Positions 1-8,068 of a DNA stretch of 64,000 nucleotides are shown here, piece by piece; positions within the stretch are counted from its first letter, which is position 1; each line of letters begins with the position of its first letter. Source of the stretch: Bacteroidota bacterium (lineage in GTDB: Bacteria; Bacteroidota; Rhodothermia; Rhodothermales; Rubricoccaceae); contig JBCBNX010000002.1 in NCBI GenBank assembly GCA_039821555.1, forward strand, positions 219,444 to 283,443, read 5' to 3'. The translations under genes were made by a program, and so were the position numbers. The notes beneath the pieces were generated by a model. The model saw only the letters and a list, made by a program, of their open reading frames with translations. It ran no database searches and was not told where the DNA came from.

Positions 1-1
1 G

Positions 2-283
2 CAAGAGACGCTCGTCCAGCCGACGATCTACGACGACACGTGGGGGCTGAAGGCGCAGAGCCAGCCGACGGCGCGGGCGCGGCAGAACTTGCTCGACGCC
101 ATCGACCACCTGAAGGCCGAGGGCGCCGAGGCAGTCATTCTGGGCTGCACGGAGCTCCCGCTCGCCATTCCCGAGCCTGAGGTGGCAGGCCTGCCGATGG
201 TCAACTCGACGCGGGCGCTGGCGCGGGCGCTCATCCGCGCGACGCACCCCGCGGAGCTACGGCCCGTGAGGGTGGCAGTCTGA
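2..283 (+). CDS. Aspartate/glutamate racemase family protein, C-terminal part
   Basis: This is the 3' end of a gene whose start lies before the window; the frame is open from base 2. The visible 93 residues contain the second catalytic-cysteine motif of the Asp/Glu racemase superfamily (AVILGCTELPLAI) followed by a helix with PMVNSTRALARALI, as in cofactor-independent amino acid racemases. The family interconverts L and D forms of aspartate or glutamate, often for peptidoglycan, but the exact substrate cannot be read from this fragment. The gene ends in TGA and is followed by a 255-bp spacer with a heptamer tract before the sugar transferase. Confidence 0.8.
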   Translation, partial: QETLVQPTIYDDTWGLKAQSQPTARARQNLLDAIDHLKAEGAEAVILGCTELPLAIPEPEVAGLPMVNSTRALARALIRATHPAELRPVRVAV

Positions 284-343
284 AGAGCCGACCGAAGGCG
301 ATGACGATCGGACTTGACACCTTGCCCCAGTCGCCGCACCTTC

Positions 344-399
344 TCGACCCTCGACCCTCGACCCTCGACCCTCGACCCTCGACCCTCGACCCCCGACCC
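344..399. repeat. Near-perfect heptanucleotide tandem repeat (TCGACCC)x8
   Basis: Seven exact TCGACCC units are followed by one CCGACCC unit, eight in all. The tract lies about 140 bp upstream of the chosen start of the sugar transferase. All frames read through it, so a TTG at 314 would place it inside a longer coding region (TLDPRPS repeats). A tract this uniform is a candidate for slipped-strand length change. Confidence 0.9.
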
Positions 400-538
400 T
401 CGGGCCCGCCGCTGGCATTTTCGCCGCGGCTTCGTACATTCCCCGCGCGTCCTCATCATCCGCCCCTGCGCTGCCTTTGGATCTTCGATACTGACCGCCA
501 TTCCGTTCGGCCCTGGGTTTCCACCCCTCTTTGCGCCC

Positions 539-2035
539 ATGCTCAAGGAACAGAGTCAGTTTCTCCAACGCAGCCTCTTCGTCGCGGACCTCGCGCTGAT
601 CGCCCTCGGGTGGGTGATCGCCTACGCGCTCCGCTTCGGCCTCCTGCATCCGGCCTCGCCCTACGCGCTCGACGGGCTCATCGCGGCGCTGCCTCTTGCC
701 AACGCCGAGGAGATCCCAGGCCTCGCTCTCTACCTCGGCTACCTCCCGGGCGTGCTGGTGATCTGGGGGCTGATGTTCCTCCTCTCCGGGCTCTACCGGA
801 CGCGCCGGGCGACGCGCCTTCCGCTGGTCGTCTACGGCGTCGCGCGCGCTGTCGCCCTCGGCATCGTGGCGTCGATCGCGGCGCTGTTCTTCTACCGGGA
901 GTTCTCGTTTTCGCGCATCCACATGGTGCTCTTCGGCGTGACGACGGCGAGCCTGCTCGTCGGGTTGCGGCTGACGATCTACACGGTGCTACGGCGGGCG
1001 CGGCAGCAGGGCAAGAACCTCCGCCGCGTGCTCATCGTCGGCGCGGGCAAGGCCGGGCAGCGCCTCGCGCGCGCGTTCCGGCAGTATCCGTGGATGGGCT
1101 TCGAGGTGCTCGGCTTCGTGGACGACCGCGCCGAAGTCTTTGAAGAGCCGATGCCGGGCCGCCTGATCCACGACCACACGCCCCAGCGCATCGACATGCT
1201 CGGGCGCGTGGACGACCTCGCCGACGTGATGGACCGGCTCAACGCCGACGGCAGGCACGTGGACCTCGTCTATGTAGCGCTGCCGCTGCGCGCGACGCAC
1301 AAGATCGAGCCTATCGCCGCGGCCTGTTCGAAGCGGACGGCGCACATGTGCCTCGTGCCGGACCTCTTTCACCTCGGGCTGCTCGTCAACAGCCGCGTCT
1401 CGGACGTGGACGGCCTACCGGTGATCCACCTGATGGACGAGGCTCCGTTCGACGGCCGGCAGCTTGTCAAGCGCTCGCTCGACATCGCGTTCTCGGCGGC
1501 AGTGCTGCTACTGCTCGCGCCGCTGTTCTTGCTGCTCGCGCTCGGCGTGAAGCTCTCGTCGCCCGGCCCGGTGTTCTACCGCCAGACGCGCATGGGGCTC
1601 AACGGCCAGACGTTCGAGATGCTCAAATTCCGCTCGATGCCTACGAACGCGGAGTCGAAGTCGGGCGCGGTGTGGGCGACGGCAGGGGAGAACCGCGCGA
1701 CGCCCTTCGGCAGCTTCCTCCGCAAGACGAGCCTGGACGAACTGCCGCAGTTCCTCAACGTGCTCCGCGGCAACATGTCGGTCGTCGGCCCGCGCCCGGA
1801 GCGCCCGGTGTTCATCGACGAGTTCAAGGAGCACGTCCCGGGCTACATGCTGCGCCACAAGATGAAAGCCGGCATCACGGGCTGGGCGCAGGTCAACGGC
1901 TGGCGCGGCAACACGTCCATCGAGAAGCGCATCGAGTTCGACTTGTACTACATCCAGCACTGGTCGCTCCGCTTCGACCTCCGCATCATGTGGCTCACCG
2001 TCTTCAAGGGCTTCGTGAACGAAAACGCGTATTGA
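539..2035 (+). CDS. Undecaprenyl-phosphate sugar phosphotransferase (WcaJ/WbaP-like)
   Basis: A 498-residue membrane enzyme that would load the first sugar-1-phosphate onto undecaprenyl phosphate to start exopolysaccharide or O-antigen synthesis. The N-terminal third has several hydrophobic helices, followed by a CoA-binding/Rossmann-like domain (GAGKAGQ near residue 166) and a C-terminal bacterial sugar transferase domain from about residue 309, with SPGPVFYRQ, KFRSM, TSLDELPQ and VVGPRPERP. The ATG at 539 was chosen because the MLKEQSQFLQRSLFVADLAL start fits the family; a TTG at 314 would add 75 residues of low-complexity sequence made by the heptamer tract. The sugar donor is unknown. Confidence 0.88.
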   Translation: MLKEQSQFLQRSLFVADLALIALGWVIAYALRFGLLHPASPYALDGLIAALPLANAEEIPGLALYLGYLPGVLVIWGLMFLLSGLYRTRRATRLPLVVYGVARAVALGIVASIAALFFYREFSFSRIHMVLFGVTTASLLVGLRLTIYTVLRRARQQGKNLRRVLIVGAGKAGQRLARAFRQYPWMGFEVLGFVDDRAEVFEEPMPGRLIHDHTPQRIDMLGRVDDLADVMDRLNADGRHVDLVYVALPLRATHKIEPIAAACSKRTAHMCLVPDLFHLGLLVNSRVSDVDGLPVIHLMDEAPFDGRQLVKRSLDIAFSAAVLLLLAPLFLLLALGVKLSSPGPVFYRQTRMGLNGQTFEMLKFRSMPTNAESKSGAVWATAGENRATPFGSFLRKTSLDELPQFLNVLRGNMSVVGPRPERPVFIDEFKEHVPGYMLRHKMKAGITGWAQVNGWRGNTSIEKRIEFDLYYIQHWSLRFDLRIMWLTVFKGFVNENAY

Positions 2036-2040
2036 GGCGG

Positions 2041-2089
2041 GAGGTGGGAAGTACGAAGTTTGACGTGGGTGCCAGGTGGGACCTCTGAG
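2041..2089. repeat. Heptamer array, GAAGTNN family, left partner
   Basis: Seven successive 7-bp units resembling GAGGTGG, GAAGTAC, GAAGTTT, GACGTGG and so on begin 6 bp after the sugar transferase stop. They are the inverted counterpart of the array at 2224-2258, so the spacer transcript could fold into a stem with a loop of about 140 nt. Confidence 0.75.
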
Positions 2090-2223
2090 CCATAGGGTGT
2101 CTGAGAGATAGCTCGCTGAAAAGAGTCGGCGAAGCGGGATCGCCCAGGCCGCTCGCCCTTTGGAGCACTCAGGTTGTCCGCATCACCGTGTGTAGGCGAA
2201 GGTCCGAAGCCAGAGCGCACTAC

Positions 2224-2258
2224 CTACTTCAAACTTCTCACCTCCTACTTCGAACTTG
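2224..2258. repeat. Heptamer array, TACTTCN orientation, right partner
   Basis: Five consecutive units: CTACTTC, AAACTTC, TCACCTC, CTACTTC, GAACTTG. The last unit contains the TTG start codon (2256) of the ABC-F gene, so the array replaces the normal ribosome-binding region. Confidence 0.8.
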
Positions 2259-4352
2259 ATTTACCTCCAGCATCTCGATCTCGCGTTTGGCGGGCAGCCG
2301 ATCTTCACCGGGCTGACGTGGACGATCCGCCCCGGCGAGCGCGTGGGCCTGATCGGGCCCAACGGCGCGGGCAAGTCGACGCTGCTGCGCGTGATCGCGG
2401 GCGAGCAGGCCATCGACGGCGGGCAGGTCGGCTTCGACGGCGGCGCGACCGTGGGCTACCTCCGACAGGACGTGCAGGAGATGGACCTCGACCGCTCCGT
2501 GCTGGAGGAAGCGCTGACCGCGTTCCAGCACGTCCTCGACCTCGAAACGGACGAGCGGGACCTCGCGGCGCAGATGACGCAGGCGCTCGCGGACGGCATG
2601 GCGGCCGACGCGCCGGAGTACACGCGGCTCGTGGAGCGGCACGCGCGCGTCCACGCCGAACTGGCCGCCGCCGAGCACCATCTCATCAAGCCCAAGACCG
2701 AGGCCATCCTCGCAGGGCTCGGCTTCTCCGAGGACGAGATGCTACGCCCGCTGCACACGTTCTCCGGCGGCTGGCGGATGCGCGTCGCGCTGGCGCAACT
2801 GCTCCTCCAACAGCCCTCGGCCCTGCTGCTCGACGAGCCGACGAACCACCTCGACATCGAGTCGATTGGGTGGCTGGAAGAGTACCTGCGCAGCTACCCC
2901 GGCGCGGTCGTCGTGGTAAGCCACGACCGCTACTTCCTCGACCGGATGGTGACGCAGATCGCCGAGCTGCGCGACAGCCGCATCGACGAGTACGCGGGCA
3001 CCTACAGCTTTTACCTGGAGGAGCGCGAGGAACGCATCGCGCTGCAGGCGGCGGCCTACGAGAACCAGCAGCGCATGATCGCCGAGACGGAGCGCTTCAT
3101 CGAGCGCTTCCGCTACAAGGCGACCAAGGCCAAGCAGGTGCAGAGCCGCGTCAAGGCGCTCGACAAGCTAGAGCGCATCCCGCCGCCGCCGTCGGACGAC
3201 GCCGCGATCCGCTTCCGCTTCCCCGAGCCCGAGGCCTCAGGCCGCGCGGTGCTCGAACTCTCGCCCTTCTCGAAGGCCTACCCGACGCACGAGGGCACGG
3301 CGAATGTTGTGTTCGAGGACGCCGGACCGCTGCGCATCGAGCGGGGGCAGAAGCTCGCGCTTATCGGCAAGAACGGCGCGGGCAAGTCGACGCTCGCGCG
3401 CATCCTCATCGACACGGAAGACTTCGAGGGCACCCGTGACGAGGGCTACCGCGTGACGACGGGCTACTTTGCCCAGCACCAGGCCGACGACCTCGACCCG
3501 AGCCAGAACATCCTCGACGCGCTCCGCGATAAGGCGCGCGGGCACTCCGACACCGAGCTGCGGGCGCTTGCGGGCGCTTTTCTCTTCCACGGCGAGGACG
3601 TCTTCAAGCCCGTCGCGGTGCTCTCCGGCGGCGAGCGCAGCCGCGTCGCCCTCGCCCGGACGCTCCTCTCGCCCGTCAACTTCCTCGTTCTCGACGAGCC
3701 GACGAACCACCTCGACATCGCCTCGAAGAACGTGCTCGCCGAGGCGCTGCGGCAGTACGGCGGCACGTTCGTGCTCATCAGCCACGACCGCGCCTTCCTC
3801 GACGAGGTCGTCAACGCCGTCTGGTACGTCGAGCACGGCGACGTGCGGACCTATGAGGGTACCTACACCGAGGTCCAGTGGCAGCGCACGCACGGCACCG
3901 CCGCTCAAGTCCAGCAGGCGAATGGCGCGTCGAAGAAGTCGGGGACGAACGGGGCCGCTGCGGCATCGAATGGCAAGGCCGCGTCTTCAGGCGCGACGAG
4001 TTCGTCCTCGTCCGGCTCATCGAGCGGCAAGAAGTCGAAGGAGGAAAAGCGGCGGGAGGCCGAGCTGCGCAACCAGCTCTACCGCGCGCTCCAGAAAGGC
4101 GAGACGCTCGACGCCGCCACGCTGCCCAATGAGCTGCTGCGCCCTGCCATCGAGCGCGTTGAGAACACCATCGCCAAGAGAGAGGAGGTGAAGGACGACC
4201 TGGAAGTCAAGATGGCCGACCCGGACCTCTACAATCGCCCCGACGAGTTCTCAGCCACCATGGACGCCTTCGCCGAGGCCGAGCAGGAGTTGAAGCGCCT
4301 CTACGAGCAGTGGGAGAGCCTCGCCGCCCGCGCGGAGGAGGTCGGGGCCTGA
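2256..4352 (+). CDS. ABC-F family ATPase (Uup/EttA-like)
   Basis: A 698-residue soluble protein with two ABC ATPase domains and no membrane segments, typical of ABC-F proteins that act on the ribosome. First domain: Walker A GPNGAGKST near residue 34, signature SGGWRMR near 170, Walker B LLLDEPTNHLD near 190. Second domain: GKNGAGKST near 371, LSGGERSRV near 457 and LVLDEPTNHLD near 478. A Ser/Gly/Lys-rich linker leads to a charged C-terminal coiled-coil extension (about 590-698), as in Uup-type members. The TTG start at 2256 gives the family-typical beginning MIYLQHLDLAFGGQ; an upstream in-frame start is unlikely because the region is a heptamer array. Confidence 0.92.
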   Translation: MIYLQHLDLAFGGQPIFTGLTWTIRPGERVGLIGPNGAGKSTLLRVIAGEQAIDGGQVGFDGGATVGYLRQDVQEMDLDRSVLEEALTAFQHVLDLETDERDLAAQMTQALADGMAADAPEYTRLVERHARVHAELAAAEHHLIKPKTEAILAGLGFSEDEMLRPLHTFSGGWRMRVALAQLLLQQPSALLLDEPTNHLDIESIGWLEEYLRSYPGAVVVVSHDRYFLDRMVTQIAELRDSRIDEYAGTYSFYLEEREERIALQAAAYENQQRMIAETERFIERFRYKATKAKQVQSRVKALDKLERIPPPPSDDAAIRFRFPEPEASGRAVLELSPFSKAYPTHEGTANVVFEDAGPLRIERGQKLALIGKNGAGKSTLARILIDTEDFEGTRDEGYRVTTGYFAQHQADDLDPSQNILDALRDKARGHSDTELRALAGAFLFHGEDVFKPVAVLSGGERSRVALARTLLSPVNFLVLDEPTNHLDIASKNVLAEALRQYGGTFVLISHDRAFLDEVVNAVWYVEHGDVRTYEGTYTEVQWQRTHGTAAQVQQANGASKKSGTNGAAAASNGKAASSGATSSSSSGSSSGKKSKEEKRREAELRNQLYRALQKGETLDAATLPNELLRPAIERVENTIAKREEVKDDLEVKMADPDLYNRPDEFSATMDAFAEAEQELKRLYEQWESLAARAEEVGA

Positions 4353-4431
4353 CGGCTCATTCGACGCGGCGTGTGACGGCGGGAGGCGTGGCGGCGGCTG
4401 TGCGGGACCCCGCGACCAGCTACCCCGTCCG

Positions 4432-4956
4432 ATGCGCCTCCTCGTCGCCCTGCTTCTCGTCATTCCCGCGCAGGCTGCGCTCGGCCAAGATGGGCGTTCC
4501 GACCTCGCCGTCCATACGGTCTACGTCGAGGTGCTCGGCAACGCCATGCCCGGCACGCTCAACATCGATGTGCTGGTGGCGGATCGCTTCGCGCTACGCT
4601 TCGGCGGGATCCTGCTGCCGCTGGTAGACGAAGAAGGCGACCTGATCGGCGACGAGCACTACACGCCTCAGGACCTCTCCTTCGCGGCAGGCACCGTCAT
4701 GGTGTCGCGGCTCTTCGGGCAGGGGGCGGTGCGCCTGGAGGTGGGCGCGGGTGTGATGGGGCGGGCGAACACCCGTTCGCGAGCGCCGGGTGACACCGAC
4801 CTCTTTGATTCGACCGTAGGACTTACGGGCGTCCTCGGCTTCCGCGTTCAGCCCGAGCCCGGCGGATTCGGCATCCGCCTCGGCTTCACGCCCCTCATGG
4901 ACCTACGAGGCCTGCACCCGTCTGCTGGGTTGAGTGTCGTCTACGGCCTGGAGTAA
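4432..4956 (+). CDS. Small secreted, probably outer-membrane beta-barrel-like protein
   Basis: A 174-residue protein with a clear signal peptide (MRLLVALLLVIPAQAALG) followed by alternating polar/hydrophobic strands and glycine-rich turns, which suggests a small beta-barrel or envelope protein. I recognise no named family. It lies 79 bp after the ABC-F gene in the same direction and ends 12 bp before the convergent phosphatase gene. Function unknown. Confidence 0.65.
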   Translation: MRLLVALLLVIPAQAALGQDGRSDLAVHTVYVEVLGNAMPGTLNIDVLVADRFALRFGGILLPLVDEEGDLIGDEHYTPQDLSFAAGTVMVSRLFGQGAVRLEVGAGVMGRANTRSRAPGDTDLFDSTVGLTGVLGFRVQPEPGGFGIRLGFTPLMDLRGLHPSAGLSVVYGLE

Positions 4957-4968
4957 GAGCGCTCAGCC

Positions 4969-6207
4969 TCAATCCACGCGGCGGATCACGACGGCGGTGA
5001 GGTCGTCGCCCTGCCGCCCGCCGAAGTCGGCGAGCGCCGCGTCGAGGCGGGCGAGGAGGGGGGAGGCACCTTCGGCGTGATGCACGCGAAGGAGGTCCAC
5101 GAGCCGGTCGATGCCGAACGGCTGCTCGTCGGCGTCCTCCCACTCGTGGTAGCCGTCGGTGACAAGCAGCACCGTGTCGCCGGGCATGAGCGCGAGCGCG
5201 GCGTCGTTCTGGGGCGGCAACTCGTGGAGAATGCCGAGCGGCGGCCCGGTCGCGGGCAGCACCTCGACGGTGTCGGTGTGGGCACGGTAGACAAGGATCG
5301 GCGCATGCCCGCCGCTGCGGTAGGCAAGCCGGTGCGCCTCCACGTCGAGCACGCCGACGAAGGCCGTCACGAAGCGCTCAAGCTTGAAATCCTGGTAGAG
5401 CGTCCGGTTCGTGAGGTCCATCACCGTGGCCAGCGAGTCGACGGCTTGGGTGAGCACGCGGACCATAGCGCGAGCCGCGGCGGCCATGAGGGCTGGGCCG
5501 ACGCCGTGGCCGCTCGCATCGGCGAGGAGGACGGCGGTACGACCGCTTGGCAGCGAGATGAAGTCGTAGGCGTCACCGCCGGTCTCGTTAGCGGGGCGGC
5601 TGCGCCCAGCGAGGTCGTAGCACGGTACGACGGGGACCGTCTCCGGCAGAAACGACTTTTGGATCGTGCGGGCGAGCGCGAGGTCGCGTTCGAGGCGGCG
5701 CTTCTGGCGCTGCTCGCGCATCAGGAGCTGCCGTTGGAGTGCCACGCCCGTCAGCCCGGCCAGGGCCAAGGCCACTTCTTCGTCCACGTCGGTGAAGAGG
5801 CCGTCGTGCTTGTTGACGAACTGGAGCACGCCGACGTTCGTCCCCCGGATGCCCTTCATCGGGAGCGCCATCAGCGAGCGCGTCCGAAGGCCAAGGCGCT
5901 GGTCGAATGTCGGCAGGAAGCGCGGGTCGGCGTAGGCGTCCTCGACGCGGATGACGCGGTCGTCCCGCAGCGCGGCCCCGGCGATGCCCTCCGCGACGGG
6001 AAAGCGAATCGGCTTCGTGTCGGTGGCGAGGCGGGCGAAGAGGTCGCCGCGCTTGGCATCATAGACGAAGATGCGCACGCGCTCGCAGCCGAGGATGCGC
6101 CGGCCCGCCTGCTCGATGTGAGCGAGAAGCGGTTCGAGTTGGACGGTCGCGTCGAGTTCACGGGCAACCTCCAGCAGGGTCGAGACGTGCGCGTCAGAAA
6201 GCGACAC
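4969..6207 (-). CDS. GAF domain PP2C-type (SpoIIE/RsbU) protein phosphatase
   Basis: A 412-residue cytoplasmic signalling protein. Residues about 5-165 form a GAF domain (ERVRIFVYDAKRGDLFARL, VGVLQFVNKHDG), a short linker helix follows, and residues about 200-412 are a PP2C/SpoIIE phosphatase with metal-binding acidic motifs GGDAYDF, ADASGHG and GDDLTAVVI. Such proteins usually dephosphorylate an anti-sigma-factor antagonist, but no partner-switching genes are nearby. The start is GTG at 6207; the upstream leader is the G-rich repeat at 6208-6249 (C-rich on the coding strand) with no evident ribosome-binding site. Confidence 0.88.
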   Translation of the reverse strand: MSLSDAHVSTLLEVARELDATVQLEPLLAHIEQAGRRILGCERVRIFVYDAKRGDLFARLATDTKPIRFPVAEGIAGAALRDDRVIRVEDAYADPRFLPTFDQRLGLRTRSLMALPMKGIRGTNVGVLQFVNKHDGLFTDVDEEVALALAGLTGVALQRQLLMREQRQKRRLERDLALARTIQKSFLPETVPVVPCYDLAGRSRPANETGGDAYDFISLPSGRTAVLLADASGHGVGPALMAAAARAMVRVLTQAVDSLATVMDLTNRTLYQDFKLERFVTAFVGVLDVEAHRLAYRSGGHAPILVYRAHTDTVEVLPATGPPLGILHELPPQNDAALALMPGDTVLLVTDGYHEWEDADEQPFGIDRLVDLLRVHHAEGASPLLARLDAALADFGGRQGDDLTAVVIRRVD

Positions 6208-6249
6208 GGAGGTGCAGGGTGAGGTGCGGGGCGGGAGGTGCAGGGTGAG
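6208..6249. repeat. G-rich leader repeat before the PP2C gene
   Basis: The sequence GGAGGTGCAGGGTGAG occurs twice with a 26-bp offset, directly abutting the GTG start of the phosphatase gene. It resembles the heptamer arrays elsewhere in the window, but its phase is not strictly 7 bp. Confidence 0.5.
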
Positions 6250-6400
6250 AAACCGGAGCGCACGTCAACGCCCAGCGGCCCGGGCGGGTTCGTCGGCTCA
6301 CCTCCCCGCGCCAAAACACCGCAGGCGGCCTCCTCGAAGAAGACCGCCTGCGGCGCACCAACCACACGCCGGGCACCACCCCAGCGGTGTACCACAAACC

Positions 6401-7546
6401 TTACTTAAGCAGCGTCACTTTCTGCGTGTGCGCGAAGTCGCGGCCCGTGACGCGGACGATGTAGAGGCCCGTCGGGAGATCGCCGCCGTCGATGCGAAGC
6501 GTCTGCGGGGTGCCCGCAGCAGGCGTGCCAGCGTAGAGCGTGCGGATCCGGCGGCCGGTCACGTCGAAGAGCTCCGCCTGGACCGGCGCGGCCTCGCGGA
6601 CGGTGAAGCGCACCGCCGTCTCGGCGTTGAAGGGGTTTGGGTAGGCCGCGTCGATCTGGAACGTCTCGGCGAGCGCGACCGCGACCTCGACCTCTGGGCT
6701 GTAGGCGACCGTGCCGTCGAAGTCGGTCTGGCGGAGGCGGAACGCGTGGGCGCCCGGCGTGAGCATGTCGAAGCGGAAGGCATAGGCCTGCGCCTCGGTA
6801 GTCGTGCCCTGCCCGACGACGAAGTCCATCTCGGCGAAATCGGCGGCGGCGGGCATACGGTGCTCCACAGCAAAGCCCGCGTTGTTCGTCTCTGAGGCTG
6901 TCGTCCAGCGGAGCAGCGCCGCCTCGCCATCCAGCGTGGCGTCGAAGGCCGTCAGCTCGACCGGGACGACGGCTCCGGCCAGTTCGATCTGGTAGGTACC
7001 GATAGCGCTGCCGCCGCGGTGCAGCCAGCCCACGACCGGGTCTGTCACGGTCGAGGTGAAGACGCCGTTGAAGCTGTAGGTATAGCTACGCGGGTCCTGG
7101 AAGATGGCTTCGGAGGTCGCCACCAGGGGGACGGTCTCGAAGCCTGAGATCGCGATGTAGTAGACGCCGGGCTGCGTCGGCATGAACGGGTGCCCCGCCG
7201 GGAGGGTCGAGCGGAGGGAGCCGGTGCCGCCGGGCGTGTCGTCGTTGAAGGCCACGCCGCGGCCGTTTTCGTCAAAGAGGAAGAGGCGCGTGTCCGCGAG
7301 CGTTCCGATGCCTGCGGGCTCGGTGGTCACCGAAAAGCCTGCCGGGTCTGTGATGAACACGCGATACATGTCCACGTCGTCCGGCTGGCCGATGGTGCCC
7401 GTGATGGCGGTGTAGGGCGTGGCCGTAGCGTCGAGGGCCTGGGCCGTGGCCGGGAGCGAGCCCGCGTCGGTGCCCTCGTTCCAGACATGCTGGGCGAAGG
7501 TCGGCGCGGCAAGGAGAGCCAGGAAAAGGAGCGTAGCGAGGCGCAT
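6401..7546 (-). CDS. Secreted protein with type IX secretion sorting domain
   Basis: A 381-residue exported protein. It starts with the signal peptide MRLATLLFLALLAAPTFA and ends in a Por-type C-terminal sorting domain (AYPNPFNAETAVRF, then FDVTGRRIRTLYAG and LPTGLYIVRV, ending KVTLLK). The middle reads like a pre-peptidase C-terminal/beta-sandwich domain (VDMYRVFITDPAGF, DTRLFLFDENGRG) and then an immunoglobulin-like segment (VPVELTAFDATLDGEAALLRW) common before sorting domains. No catalytic motif is visible. The ATG at 7546 was chosen because it places the signal peptide at the N-terminus; 100 upstream in-frame residues are low quality. Confidence 0.85.
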   Translation of the reverse strand: MRLATLLFLALLAAPTFAQHVWNEGTDAGSLPATAQALDATATPYTAITGTIGQPDDVDMYRVFITDPAGFSVTTEPAGIGTLADTRLFLFDENGRGVAFNDDTPGGTGSLRSTLPAGHPFMPTQPGVYYIAISGFETVPLVATSEAIFQDPRSYTYSFNGVFTSTVTDPVVGWLHRGGSAIGTYQIELAGAVVPVELTAFDATLDGEAALLRWTTASETNNAGFAVEHRMPAAADFAEMDFVVGQGTTTEAQAYAFRFDMLTPGAHAFRLRQTDFDGTVAYSPEVEVAVALAETFQIDAAYPNPFNAETAVRFTVREAAPVQAELFDVTGRRIRTLYAGTPAAGTPQTLRIDGGDLPTGLYIVRVTGRDFAHTQKVTLLK

Positions 7547-8068
7547 GGGTGGAGGGATCAGCGGGGGTAGAGAGCGAGATCCTGACGAGAGAGGAGAGAG
7601 CGCAGCGGGGGCGTGGCGAGAGAAAGAGACGCGTAGCGAGGGCTGCATCGGTCGGTGCCGAGAGCGGGCGGTGACCGGACGATCCGATGCCGGGGAGAGC
7701 GGTCCCGGTCGCGGATCTGCCTGCTTTCCATGAGAACCCCGTTCCCACCCCGTGCCAACCCGCCCACACGGCGACGATGGAATCTTCGTGTGACGCGAGT
7801 CCCCGCTGAAGCTGCGCCGTCGCAACGCGTCACGGACGCCAGGCATGCCCTGTCACGCTGGCGTTCCGATGGGTGCCGGTGTACCACGACCGCTGCCGGG
7901 AGAGGCCTGCAGTGTGCAACTCGTTCGCCGCGCCACCTCGCGTGAGACCCGCCTTCGGCTCGCTGTAGTCCGTCGGACCACGCCGCCCGCAGATACACGG
8001 TCCCCGAACCCACCCTCCACGGACACACCTCCGTACCTTCCTCGCCCCGCCAGCCAGACCGCTCCCTC
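7547..8068. other. Divergent intergenic region between the type IX cargo gene and priA
   Basis: This 522-bp spacer must hold both divergent promoters. It contains a purine-rich stretch near 7561-7640 and a C-rich leader near 8005-8060 just before the priA GTG. I see no convincing gene, repeat pair or promoter motif; the open frame on the minus strand here is arginine-rich and looks random. Confidence 0.5.

Noticed and set aside
28..922. Minus-strand open frames reading GRGSRVEG repeats
   Set aside because: They are the antisense reading of the TCGACCC tract and of the sugar transferase gene; no family signal.
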